Shown here in pieces: positions 15,722 to 23,557 of a stretch of DNA of 33,876 bases. Source of the stretch: a virus; the IMG/VR virus record IMGVR_UViG_3300005581_000066, positions 1-33,876 of that record; one strand, 5' to 3'. The first letter of the stretch is position 1; each line of letters opens with the position of its first letter. The translations under genes and the position numbers were made by a program. Below the pieces are notes generated by a model. It was given only the letters and a program-made list of their open reading frames with translations. It searched no databases and was not told the origin of the DNA.

Positions 15722-16647
15722 TACTCTATAACCCAGTTATTTTTCATACGAGGAGGATTTGTGTATAATGCTTTAAAAAATTTACTTTGATCAGCATCTA
15801 ATATGCTAGGTCCTGTAAGTATGCCTAACTGATCTCTTAGCTGTGTACCTAATTCTAACATTTCTGCAGACAAGTCAAAGTCAACACTTGTTTCTAAAGT
15901 ATTCCATAGACTATTGAGATACTTAAAATCTCGTACATTAGTATGATCCCAATCATCTTTAAGATTAGTCATCCAGCAACCCAATCTAGCACCGTACATG
16001 GCCCAAATACCGTGTTCAACATCTGCGCCAACATTCATCCATGTTACTAGTCTATGATAATTCTTCCAGTGAATTTGTTTGTCAAATGGTAAATCTTTTG
16101 AAGGCTTGCTACCTTCAAGTAAACTCATTTTTACACCTTCGCGGAATCCTGCTCGCCACGCCTGCTGGGGAGTAGCGTTATTATGTACATAACTCATACA
16201 GCTTTTTAACTGTAGATAGTTTATATCCCAACAAAAATCTACTTGAGTTTTATCATTTGTAGGATCAGCATTTTCATGAGTCTTCATGTTTAGCACTAAT
16301 TCTCTATCCCAGTTCTTAATTCCACCATTACCGTATTGTAAACCATTAATAATGTTTTCTGCCGCATATGATAGAACAGATTTAGACAGGTCTACTTCGT
16401 CAACAAATTCAACAGACTGTTGAATTAATTCAGGCTTAATAATATTGTCACCATCAATAATAGTAACACGGTCTGTTTCTGCAAGTCTTGCACAGGCCTT
16501 GTGTGCGCTGTCACTGCCGTCAACACCGTGAACACGTTTTGCCCAAGGAATCTTTGTTAGCAAGTCGGCATAATTTTTTTCAGCATTGGGTTCGTCATAG
16601 CTTAGATAAACAACATCATAGTCTATTAATTTAATTTTTTTAGTCAT
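15721..16647 (-). CDS. glycosyltransferase-like protein, paralogue A2, 308 aa
   Basis: Paralogue of the downstream gene: DVVYLSYDEPNAEKNYADLL, KRVHGVDGSDSAHKA, TIIDGDNII with Asp65/Asp67 as the DxD, and LQYGNGGIKNWDR (103-115) all line up with A1 in the same order. A C-terminal extension of about 85 residues (DFDLSAEMLELGTQLRDQLG and beyond) is absent from A1. Likely a tandem duplication with later divergence. The predicted role is transfer of a sugar to an acceptor; nothing shows which. It overlaps the unknown 190-residue gene upstream by eight bases. Confidence 0.67.
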   Translation of the reverse strand: MTKKIKLIDYDVVYLSYDEPNAEKNYADLLTKIPWAKRVHGVDGSDSAHKACARLAETDRVTIIDGDNIIKPELIQQSVEFVDEVDLSKSVLSYAAENIINGLQYGNGGIKNWDRELVLNMKTHENADPTNDKTQVDFCWDINYLQLKSCMSYVHNNATPQQAWRAGFREGVKMSLLEGSKPSKDLPFDKQIHWKNYHRLVTWMNVGADVEHGIWAMYGARLGCWMTNLKDDWDHTNVRDFKYLNSLWNTLETSVDFDLSAEMLELGTQLRDQLGILTGPSILDADQSKFFKALYTNPPRMKNNWVIE

Positions 16648-17212
16648 TTACTATTCCATAAGAATTAAAAAAGTTCTTAGTAAGTATGGCAATATTTTCA
16701 AAGTTATAATTTAAAGATTTTTCAACAATTCCATGCAGTTGAATGTCTTCTAAACTTACCTCTAAAGTTTCAAATAACCAATTATAATCGTTTTTATCAA
16801 CAATAAAAAATTGTAAGTTTCCGCTATATCCTGTAATGTCAGGATTAATTTTAAAAACTATTTTTTTGTCTTTAATAGATACTGCTAACTCAGGAGTAGT
16901 TTCACAAGCTGTTATTACAGAAAAATCTTTATAAACAGATTTAACATGCACAGTGTTTTCAACAAATTGTTTATTTCTACTACCTTTAACTTTAAAATTT
17001 TTATAATCTTTTTTACCTTCAAGGAAATCTTTAACTAAAGCTTCAGTAGTTTCAACAAAGTTTCCAGACTCTTTTTTTTCATTTGTAATTGAATATATGT
17101 TATTGTTTTCGTCATAATATACATAAAACATATTAGGAGCAGAAAACATTGTGTTTGTACGCAAGCGGTCTTCTTCACTTATAAAGTCAATGCCTTCAAT
17201 ACCTTGATTCAT
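16640..17212 (-). CDS. hypothetical protein, 190 aa
   Basis: Not recognised. The N-terminal half has a strand pair MFYVYYDENNNIYSITNEKK around residues 28-47, then a charged helix and a lysine-rich turn (EGKKDYKNFKVKGSRNKQF). The C-terminal half alternates short strands (FSVITACETT, KKIVFKINPDITGYSG, NLQFFIVDKNDYNWLFE) and ends in an amphipathic helix. There are no Cys clusters, membrane segments or nucleotide motifs. It looks like an all-beta plus helix cytoplasmic domain. It overlaps both glycosyltransferase-like neighbours (8 and 17 bases), so it is part of the same translational chain and may be an accessory subunit. Confidence 0.6.
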   Translation of the reverse strand: MNQGIEGIDFISEEDRLRTNTMFSAPNMFYVYYDENNNIYSITNEKKESGNFVETTEALVKDFLEGKKDYKNFKVKGSRNKQFVENTVHVKSVYKDFSVITACETTPELAVSIKDKKIVFKINPDITGYSGNLQFFIVDKNDYNWLFETLEVSLEDIQLHGIVEKSLNYNFENIAILTKNFFNSYGIVND

Positions 17213-18032
17213 ATACAGCCTCTAATTTTTTTATAATATCGTCAGTAAGAAAATCATTCTCAGTGTAATGAAAAACACCTGTTTGTAAAAAATTTGATAT
17301 TTTAAGATCGGCATGATCAGTAAACTGCATAGTAGTTGCCGATTGCCATGTATCTGGAATATCATGCCAGTTTTGTATTGCCGGCTTCATATGCGTAAAA
17401 GTTAAAGGATTACCTGTGCCAAATTCTTCTTTGGCATCTAATATTGTTGCTGCAATGGCCGATGATACATCCATACTACAAAACTTTTGAGGATTATTAG
17501 GAGTATAAATGCTGTAGTATTGTTTCCAGTTTTTTACAATAATTTCTAACCATTTGTAAAATTCATAAGATCTTTTATTTTTTTTAATGTAATGTATTCC
17601 AAAATACAAATCTGGTAGATTGTTTTCAACAAAAGATTTTCTATAAAAATTGTTAGTCACAATTTCGCCTTTGTATGTTTGTACATTTCCGGCTAATGCA
17701 ATATTTTTATTTTCTAAATAGTCCCACCAGTGATCATTAGAAGAACATACTAGCATGTCTGAATCGTAAACTAGTGTTTCCTGATAAGGGCTTGCATAAA
17801 TTATCTTCCATCTGTTTTCAATTTTCCATTCAGATTTTTCGGCAGCATCTCCCCATGGAATTGAAACTATGTGATCAAATGCTTTTGTATATTCAAACGG
17901 CACTGAATCATTTGTCATTAAACAAACGTTGTTTATTTTATTATGTTGTTTAATTGACAATGCTAATGCATAGGCTTGTCTAACATAATCAATATCAGAA
18001 TTTTGTGCAAAAATTAAATGTCCCTTAGTCAT
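17196..18032 (-). CDS. GT8-like glycosyltransferase, paralogue B1, 278 aa
   Basis: The N-terminal strand GHLIFAQNSDIDYVRQA is followed by a helix and VCLMTND, then SPYQETLVYDSDMLV (81-95), where Asp90/Asp92 is a DxD in the context typical of GT8 and related nucleotide-sugar transferases ('e.vlylDsDmlv'). FCSMDVSSAIAATILD and THMKP further on suit the later acceptor-side elements of that fold. Paralogue B2 upstream shares the order NSx...PYxETLVxDxD. The sugar and acceptor are unknown. It overlaps B2 by eight bases and the 190-residue gene by 17. Confidence 0.68.
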   Translation of the reverse strand: MTKGHLIFAQNSDIDYVRQAYALALSIKQHNKINNVCLMTNDSVPFEYTKAFDHIVSIPWGDAAEKSEWKIENRWKIIYASPYQETLVYDSDMLVCSSNDHWWDYLENKNIALAGNVQTYKGEIVTNNFYRKSFVENNLPDLYFGIHYIKKNKRSYEFYKWLEIIVKNWKQYYSIYTPNNPQKFCSMDVSSAIAATILDAKEEFGTGNPLTFTHMKPAIQNWHDIPDTWQSATTMQFTDHADLKISNFLQTGVFHYTENDFLTDDIIKKLEAVYESRY

Positions 18033-18849
18033 TCAACACCCTTAAAATACTGTGCTTGTTCATTACATGCACATCAACATCGGAAATTTTCAAGGCAGTA
18101 TATTCACCCATTGCATGTTCTTTTTCAACTAACAAAGTGCAGGATGTGGGTGTTGCGGCAATTAGAATATCCTTATCTGTAACATAATACATTCTTCCAG
18201 GAATTGTGTCAACATTATCGGTAACATAACCATTTAAGATATGTAACGAAATGCTAAATGCATAATCGTTTCTAAATTTCTTTTCAGGAATTTGATAGAT
18301 TAATCTATAGTAGTTCCAGTTTTGTCGTATGAAATCAACTAGATCGAACAGTATACGAGTATTGGGTGTTTTCTTAAAATATAACACTGTTGCCCAGTAA
18401 AATGGTATAGAATGTTGATTTACATATTTGAACTCGTTACCTGTTCTCCATCCTGTTAAGTCATATGAGTCTTTGTAAATTAAAAAATCTTTTTCTAACT
18501 TAAAACAATTTAATAAAAAATTACTGTTAACAAGATAATCTGCGTCAATAACTAGTGTTTCATCGTACGGAGTTAGATCATAACTTTGATATCGATTTGC
18601 ATTTTTCCAAACGTAAACATTTGATGCAATAGCACCATCAAAAAAGGTTTTAGTTTGTGTAGAAGTATCTTGAGAAAAAATTATTTTATCAAATACGGAT
18701 GTAAATATTTCTGGTAGCAAGGTCGTTGCATCAGTTACCAAACTAACTGGTAACTGTAAATGTTCTTTGACTCGTTTAGCTGCTGCCAGTGCAAGTTCTT
18801 GATAATTGAACTCACTGTTAAATGCAAAAATTAAAACTCCCTGTGTCAT
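18025..18849 (-). CDS. GT8-like glycosyltransferase, paralogue B2, 274 aa
   Basis: Opens with GVLIFAFNSEFNYQELAL, parallel to B1, then a VSLVTDATTLL strand and TPYDETLVIDADYLV (93-107) with Asp102/Asp104 as the DxD. FRNDYAFSISLHILN resembles the conserved downstream region of B1. Length is nearly the same as B1, so this is a full-length duplicate with substantial divergence. It is probably a cytoplasmic nucleotide-sugar transferase. The start overlaps the stop of the 114-residue gene by one base (TAATG), making it the second gene of the island in transcription order. Confidence 0.67.
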   Translation of the reverse strand: MTQGVLIFAFNSEFNYQELALAAAKRVKEHLQLPVSLVTDATTLLPEIFTSVFDKIIFSQDTSTQTKTFFDGAIASNVYVWKNANRYQSYDLTPYDETLVIDADYLVNSNFLLNCFKLEKDFLIYKDSYDLTGWRTGNEFKYVNQHSIPFYWATVLYFKKTPNTRILFDLVDFIRQNWNYYRLIYQIPEKKFRNDYAFSISLHILNGYVTDNVDTIPGRMYYVTDKDILIAATPTSCTLLVEKEHAMGEYTALKISDVDVHVMNKHSILRVLND

Positions 18850-19193
18850 TATGCTAGGATACTTTCTACAGATCTAGATTTTTTTAAATCTTCGTATTTT
18901 GTAAAATACAAATTATTAGCTCGTACATGACAATCTAATAGTTGTTCTAAAAAGTTAGAAAGACTTTTTACAAGAATTGGAATTCCATTACTATCAACTA
19001 TTACAGTTTCTTCTAACTCTAATAATTTTAGACTTTGAACATAGGAAATTAATACAGGAGTAGCTTGAAATGTGCCACCGTTATGAAAATAAAACAGTGT
19101 TTGTTCAAATTCTTCTTTTAAAATACGTTTTTGATTGGCCATAGTAGCCATTAAGTTGGCTATATTGAAGGCCTTAGTAACTTGCTCATTCAT
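18849..19193 (-). CDS. hypothetical protein, 114 aa, first gene of the island
   Basis: Unrecognised. It is mostly helical with two hydrophobic strands: FNIANLMATMANQKRILKEE, FQATPVLISYVQSLKLLELE, VIVDSNGIPILVKSLSNFLE. It has one Cys and no membrane segment long enough to span. GGAG precedes the ATG. It is the first gene after the only sizeable gap on the minus strand (62 bases, with a perfect hairpin), so it may head its own transcript. Being placed between tail genes and glycosyltransferases it could belong functionally to either. Confidence 0.65.
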   Translation of the reverse strand: MNEQVTKAFNIANLMATMANQKRILKEEFEQTLFYFHNGGTFQATPVLISYVQSLKLLELEETVIVDSNGIPILVKSLSNFLEQLLDCHVRANNLYFTKYEDLKKSRSVESILA

Positions 19194-19203
19194 GTAGATA
19201 CTC

Positions 19204-19231
19204 CATAATTACAATCTATACTGTAATTATG
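19204..19231. promoter_or_regulatory. perfect AT-rich hairpin in the tail/island gap
   Basis: CATAATTACA (19204-19213) pairs with TGTAATTATG (19222-19231) over an eight-base loop, a flawless ten-pair stem. It lies in the 62-base gap between the last tail gene and the 114-residue gene. There is no U-tract, so it is not a standard terminator. It could be an operator, an RNA stability element or a processing site. Confidence 0.5.
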
Positions 19232-19252
19232 CAACGATCTACTGGGTTAGAA

Positions 19253-19260
19253 AATTTATG
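19253..19260 (-). promoter_or_regulatory. possible T4-type late promoter element
   Basis: CATAAATT on the minus strand is one base from NATAAATA, the late promoter consensus reported for T4-like cyanophages. It overlaps the stop codon of the 319-residue tail gene and lies 59 bases before the island's first ATG. AT-rich DNA makes chance matches likely. Confidence 0.25.
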
Positions 19261-20215
19261 AGCCGCTGAAAGTTGGGGAAGCGATGGTCGGACCAGTAAC
19301 GGATACGTTACTACCTGATGGTCTAAACATAGATACAGTACTGGTCAATGTACCTGTAACGAATTCGTCGACAGGTGCTCCAAGGCCGGTTTGATCACCA
19401 GTATCTGCATCAGTAAATTCTATGGTGAATATAATAGATGTAGGTTCTGTTCCAGATCCAAATGCTGTATTAAGTTTAGCTAATACGCGATAATAATTTT
19501 CAGCATACGTACCAGCAGTGGCATTTTTAATATAAATTTGTTGATTAGAAGTTGTTAGATCAAAAAAACCTATACTAGTTGAAGTACCAAATGAATTAGA
19601 AGGAGTGCCAGCAATTGCTTGGCCTGTTCCAGTATAGTCCATAAATACTGTGCCTTGTTGTTGTAACAGATTAGTCCAGCTAGTATCTTTAGTAGATGCT
19701 GCAGTTCCTACTCTACTTCCACTGAATCTAATTTGTCCGCCTGCATTAAAGAAATACCTTGCTGCTAATGCCGAAGTAAATTCGGTAGTTACGGAATGTG
19801 TAATGTTTACTCGCCAATTTGTTGATCTAGTACCTACCCCATTAGCAATAGCTTCTGGAGATCCTTGTCCAACTGCACACACTCTTTTATTCGTAACACA
19901 AGAATCTGCCATTGTATCATATTGGGCCCTAACTGCTTCTGATATAATTTGTACCTGTCCTGCACTAGGAGTTGTACTAACCGGCTCTGATAAGTTTAAC
20001 AATTCGTTACTGCCAGTTTGGTGGCCACGACATTTAGCAATATCTATTCTTAAATTATTCCAAAATGTTGCAGTTTGTGTAGAACTAGATGTAGCATCAA
20101 TACTAGATAATGCTTGGCCGTAACCATCTGTACCTGTTCCCATAACATTATTAATTTTAGTTCTAATAGAGTTAAAGTCATTAACTTGTATTAGTTGTCC
20201 AACACCTGCTGTCAT
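19256..20215 (-). CDS. phage tail/virion structural protein, 319 aa
   Basis: The opening VGQLIQVNDFNSIRTKIN followed by MGTGTDGYGQ is the style of short structural proteins that follow the fibre genes of marine T4-like phages. The rest is Ser/Thr/Gly-rich and beta-prone (RYFFNAGGQIRFSGSR, FFDLTTSNQQIYIKNAT, TSIIFTIEFTDADTGDQTG), as in fibre or adhesin shafts. There is no enzymatic motif. It starts ten bases after the 483-residue fibre gene and is the last structural gene before the accessory island. A distal fibre or receptor-contact role is inferred. Confidence 0.7.
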   Translation of the reverse strand: MTAGVGQLIQVNDFNSIRTKINNVMGTGTDGYGQALSSIDATSSSTQTATFWNNLRIDIAKCRGHQTGSNELLNLSEPVSTTPSAGQVQIISEAVRAQYDTMADSCVTNKRVCAVGQGSPEAIANGVGTRSTNWRVNITHSVTTEFTSALAARYFFNAGGQIRFSGSRVGTAASTKDTSWTNLLQQQGTVFMDYTGTGQAIAGTPSNSFGTSTSIGFFDLTTSNQQIYIKNATAGTYAENYYRVLAKLNTAFGSGTEPTSIIFTIEFTDADTGDQTGLGAPVDEFVTGTLTSTVSMFRPSGSNVSVTGPTIASPTFSGS

Positions 20216-20225
20216 TTTCTATCCC

Positions 20226-21677
20226 TTATAGTATTACTGCTTCAATTAATTTAACACCAGTGTCGTCACTAGACTCTAAAGCTATTGCAAATATATCATT
20301 TGCATGCGGAACTGCAGCCACTGCCGTACCGTTATTAGCTGCAACTAGTCTTTGTCCTTTGCGCACTGCACCTTGTACTTTAACAGGTACACGGCCCTTT
20401 AATGCTATATATGTCCCGCCTTCTAAATCTTTGTTCATCATGAACGCTGGACTAGCACTTACTGCGCCTAATGCACGATCACCATATTTAGCAGCAGTAA
20501 CTTCTTTATCGCCGCCTACTGCAACAACTGTGCCTACGTCGTACTCGGCATCTGCAAGATATTTTTCTGCCAAGTCAGCAAATCTAGCTGCCGTAGCAGT
20601 ACCTTGAAATAAATTGGCGTAAACATCACCGCTAGCATCACGAGCAACTATTGAGTTAGCTGTACTGGCATTGCCAACCGCCGATCGATACCCTCCGTTA
20701 AAAAACAAAGTGGTCGATTGAGTTGCTACACCATCAAACGATGCTGCATATACCGTTGCATATTTGTATGTATTTGACCCAATATTAGAAACAGCAGTCG
20801 TTCCTGGTAAAATATCATTTGCCACTAGTGTTAATGGAGTCTTTATACCCGAGCTAGTAGTTTGAAACTTAATTGTATTGCTAAGAACATTTCTAATAAC
20901 TGGTGTAATCCCGTCAACATCAATGAATACTGCTAGATCATCACTGTCCCCTAGTGTAAATCCTATGTCATCAAATCCGCCATAGTCTGCAACTTTAAGA
21001 TATGCTGAATCGGGCAACCCGGCAAGTTTTAAAGAATTGCTTGCAGTGCCCCAATATCTATGATCGGAAGTAGTTATTCCGTCTGATCCAGTGTTTACAA
21101 GAGTTAACCCTTTCTTGATCACACTAAATCCAGTTATAGGATTTAATGCTCCATCTAACGTAAATTCATCAGACGAGATAATATGAACAGTGGCATCATC
21201 TACGATGGCTTCAATAATCGCATGGGCTCCGCCTATGGTATCTGACACTGTTCTAGAACGTAAGAGTGTAGTTCCTTGACCTAATGCTGCTTCTGGACCA
21301 ATTAGTACGTATTCTGAACCGTTCCATGCATACAGCTGATCTGTGCTTGTTTTAAACCAAAAATCACCAGTAGATAATGCTGTTGTAGGCTCGCTTGCAC
21401 CAACCTCAGCGCCGCCTGTTGTTCTCCAAGCATTGTTTTTATCACGGAATTTTAACTTATTAAGATTGCTGTCAAACCAAATTTGTCCGCTTATAGGGCG
21501 AGGGGGCTCTGTTGTTCCTGAAAAATTTTCTAGTAGGTTTACAAAATTTTCATTTTGTACTTCTCCGTAACCGGCATAGTTTTTTCCGATAAGTTTAATA
21601 TCGAGCGTACTATCAATGGTCCCGTCTTCAACAACGGTTAGTAACGTATTATTATATCTATTAATGCTGTATGGCAT
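20226..21677 (-). CDS. tail fibre protein, paralogue F3, 483 aa
   Basis: Residues 1-128 are the shared anchor module: IGKNYAGYGEVQNENFVNLL, SGQIWFDSNLNKLKF and GDFWFKTSTDQLYAWNG, ending LIGP. The middle is Gly/Ser/Thr-rich beta sequence. The C-terminal 115 residues (from about 366) form a distinct domain: FADLAEKYLADAEYDVGTVV, a GAVSASPAFMMN strand and ALKGRVPVKVQGAVRKGQ, a type found at the ends of phage fibre proteins and somewhat like the autoproteolytic G2-type appendage domain. Cleavage is not shown. AAGGGG (21686-21691) eight bases before the ATG sets the start, in a 41-base gap with a possible late promoter. Confidence 0.82.
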   Translation of the reverse strand: MPYSINRYNNTLLTVVEDGTIDSTLDIKLIGKNYAGYGEVQNENFVNLLENFSGTTEPPRPISGQIWFDSNLNKLKFRDKNNAWRTTGGAEVGASEPTTALSTGDFWFKTSTDQLYAWNGSEYVLIGPEAALGQGTTLLRSRTVSDTIGGAHAIIEAIVDDATVHIISSDEFTLDGALNPITGFSVIKKGLTLVNTGSDGITTSDHRYWGTASNSLKLAGLPDSAYLKVADYGGFDDIGFTLGDSDDLAVFIDVDGITPVIRNVLSNTIKFQTTSSGIKTPLTLVANDILPGTTAVSNIGSNTYKYATVYAASFDGVATQSTTLFFNGGYRSAVGNASTANSIVARDASGDVYANLFQGTATAARFADLAEKYLADAEYDVGTVVAVGGDKEVTAAKYGDRALGAVSASPAFMMNKDLEGGTYIALKGRVPVKVQGAVRKGQRLVAANNGTAVAAVPHANDIFAIALESSDDTGVKLIEAVIL

Positions 21678-21700
21678 GCAAGCAACCCCTTAACTCGTTG

Positions 21701-21708
21701 TATTTAGC
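21701..21708 (-). promoter_or_regulatory. possible late promoter element before fibre F3
   Basis: GCTAAATA on the minus strand differs at one position from the NATAAATA late consensus and lies 23 bases before the ATG of the F3 fibre gene, in one of the few true gaps (21678-21718). AAGGGG follows downstream as ribosome site. Plausible by position, weak by sequence. Confidence 0.3.
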
Positions 21709-21718
21709 TGTATTATAA

Positions 21719-23557
21719 TCATGTTATTGTCGGGCCGCTGATAGTTGAAACATATGTCCATACGCCCGTAATAATGTTAATTTCAAATAATTTTGTAGTT
21801 CTTTCAACAGTCACTGTTGAATTTCCTAAGTTTAATGTCACTGCAATATCTTCTAAAACTGGCTGATTTTCTGAACCGCCTACTTTATCAACTGCTACAT
21901 AAGTTTTAACTATATTGCCGCTAGTGCTAGGATATGTACTAGCTGTTAACGGAGTTGATGCATAAGTAGATATTTGTCGTGTACAATGTATTCTAGCCTG
22001 TGTTCCTAAAACATAATTAGCAGCTGGGGCAATTTCTTGCAAATAGTTTGATATTTGTAAATCATTTAACCCTGTTGTATCCATACTAAGTGCAAGAGCT
22101 TTTGCATTTACAGTATTATCAACATAGGTTTTATTGGCTGCATCTGTACCCGTTGTTGGGGTAGCAAGACCTGTAATTTTAGGACTACCGTAAAGTGCAA
22201 CATTCCCTAATCCGTTTGGTTCTAATTCAATATCACCGTCAGTGTTAATTGACTGTATTCTATTAGAATTTAGATATAAGTTATCAACTGTGATTTCTGT
22301 TTGTGGGCCAAACGCTGTAATTCCCGGAGCACTAGTGATTCCACTACCCAATGCACTACCTGAAATAACAGTAACTCCATTAATTTGTAGTGTCTTACCC
22401 GAAGCAAGATTGATAGATTCAGAAATATTAAATCTATTATTAGACTGATTATACACAATTGTTTTATCAGTAGATCCTTTGATCGTTATGCCGCCGCCAT
22501 CAGCTGTAAAATTTGTCGGGGAAGCAACATTTGCTATAACAATGTTTTTATCTTCAATAATTAAATTAGTACTTTCAATACTAGTAGTTACACCTTCAAC
22601 TGTAAGGTTACCTGTAATTCTTGCATCGCCATTTACATCAAATGTGTATGCAGGATTATCGTTAAAAATACCAACACGTTCAGTAGTTGCTCTTACCGTG
22701 ATTGCATCTCGTGTCCCGCCGGCATTTTTAATTTTAATTTGATAATTTTGTCCAGCATTATTGCTAGTTATTGCCAGTGCAGTTGTAGTTGCGGTTACTT
22801 CGTAGTTTTGATTAGCACCAAGAATTAACGGTGTTGAATTTTGAATTCTAATCTGTCCAGTAGTCGTAGTATTAGCAGTTGTACTCATAAAACTATTAGA
22901 AGTATATAGATTTCCTAGAGTATCAACTAGTGCATCAGCTTTACTAGAAGTTACATTAAATTTCATTCCTGCAAGTGTACTTGCATTAAATCCAGGTTTA
23001 ATTGTTCCTGAAAAATCAGTAATTGTAACCTTAGGCGTAAATTCTATAGTGTTTCTGCTGAATATTCCTAACAATATACCATTAACCCATAGCTTCAATA
23101 CAGTTTTTTCTGAGTTATTAGAATCAATAATTGTGTCAACAGTAAATCCAGAAACATCTTGACTTGCTTTATATATTGGGCCGGCGAGTTGTCTATCAGT
23201 TCCGTCATAAAAATACAATTGATTTTCTAAACTGTCAATCCATAAATCTCCTTGCACTAAGTTAGATGGCACTGCACCTGATACTATAGGGCCGCTGCCT
23301 TGTCTAAACCCTGCGCCGTCGTAGACCTTTAATCTATTCTGACTGGTGTCATACCATATTTGACCAGCAATAGGATTATTTGGGGAACTAGTGGCTGCAA
23401 AATTTTCAAGAAGTTTTACAAAGTTTTCATTAATAAATTCGCCGAAGCCGGATACATTTTTACCTATAAGTGTAAGGTCGCTAGCTGTTTGATCAATCGT
23501 GCTGTCTACAATTTCAGTTAATAATGAACCGTCAGTTTTGTTTATTTTATATGCCAT
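21719..23557 (-). CDS. tail fibre protein, paralogue F2, 612 aa
   Basis: Residues 1-127 carry the shared anchor module (LIGKNVSGFGEFINENFVKL, AGQIWYDTSQNRLKVYDG, GDLWIDSLENQLYFYDG). A strand-rich shaft follows, with 'FTPKVTITDFSG' shared with F1. Around residues 305-345 the run YTFDVNGDARITGNLTVEG is a common fibre repeat ahead of a trimeric beta-helix. The region DAANKTYVDNTVNAKALAL (473-491) is a helical knob typical of fibre C-terminal parts. The last 120 residues probably form the tip. No collar domain. Its ATG overlaps the F1 stop (TAATG), so the two are co-translated; the 3' end leaves a 41-base gap before F3. Confidence 0.82.
   Translation of the reverse strand: MAYKINKTDGSLLTEIVDSTIDQTASDLTLIGKNVSGFGEFINENFVKLLENFAATSSPNNPIAGQIWYDTSQNRLKVYDGAGFRQGSGPIVSGAVPSNLVQGDLWIDSLENQLYFYDGTDRQLAGPIYKASQDVSGFTVDTIIDSNNSEKTVLKLWVNGILLGIFSRNTIEFTPKVTITDFSGTIKPGFNASTLAGMKFNVTSSKADALVDTLGNLYTSNSFMSTTANTTTTGQIRIQNSTPLILGANQNYEVTATTTALAITSNNAGQNYQIKIKNAGGTRDAITVRATTERVGIFNDNPAYTFDVNGDARITGNLTVEGVTTSIESTNLIIEDKNIVIANVASPTNFTADGGGITIKGSTDKTIVYNQSNNRFNISESINLASGKTLQINGVTVISGSALGSGITSAPGITAFGPQTEITVDNLYLNSNRIQSINTDGDIELEPNGLGNVALYGSPKITGLATPTTGTDAANKTYVDNTVNAKALALSMDTTGLNDLQISNYLQEIAPAANYVLGTQARIHCTRQISTYASTPLTASTYPSTSGNIVKTYVAVDKVGGSENQPVLEDIAVTLNLGNSTVTVERTTKLFEINIITGVWTYVSTISGPTIT

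Noticed and set aside
19650-20123. 157-residue plus-strand frame opposite the 319-residue structural gene
   Set aside because: It is antisense to a gene with typical fibre-like sequence, has no ribosome site or neighbour on its strand, and its composition reflects the opposite strand.
20226-20580. Peptidase S74 (intramolecular chaperone) domain at the end of fibre F3
   Set aside because: The DLAEKY...ALKGRVPVKV sequence lacks the Ser-Lys layout and helical end I would expect of S74; it is only loosely like the G2-type appendage domain.
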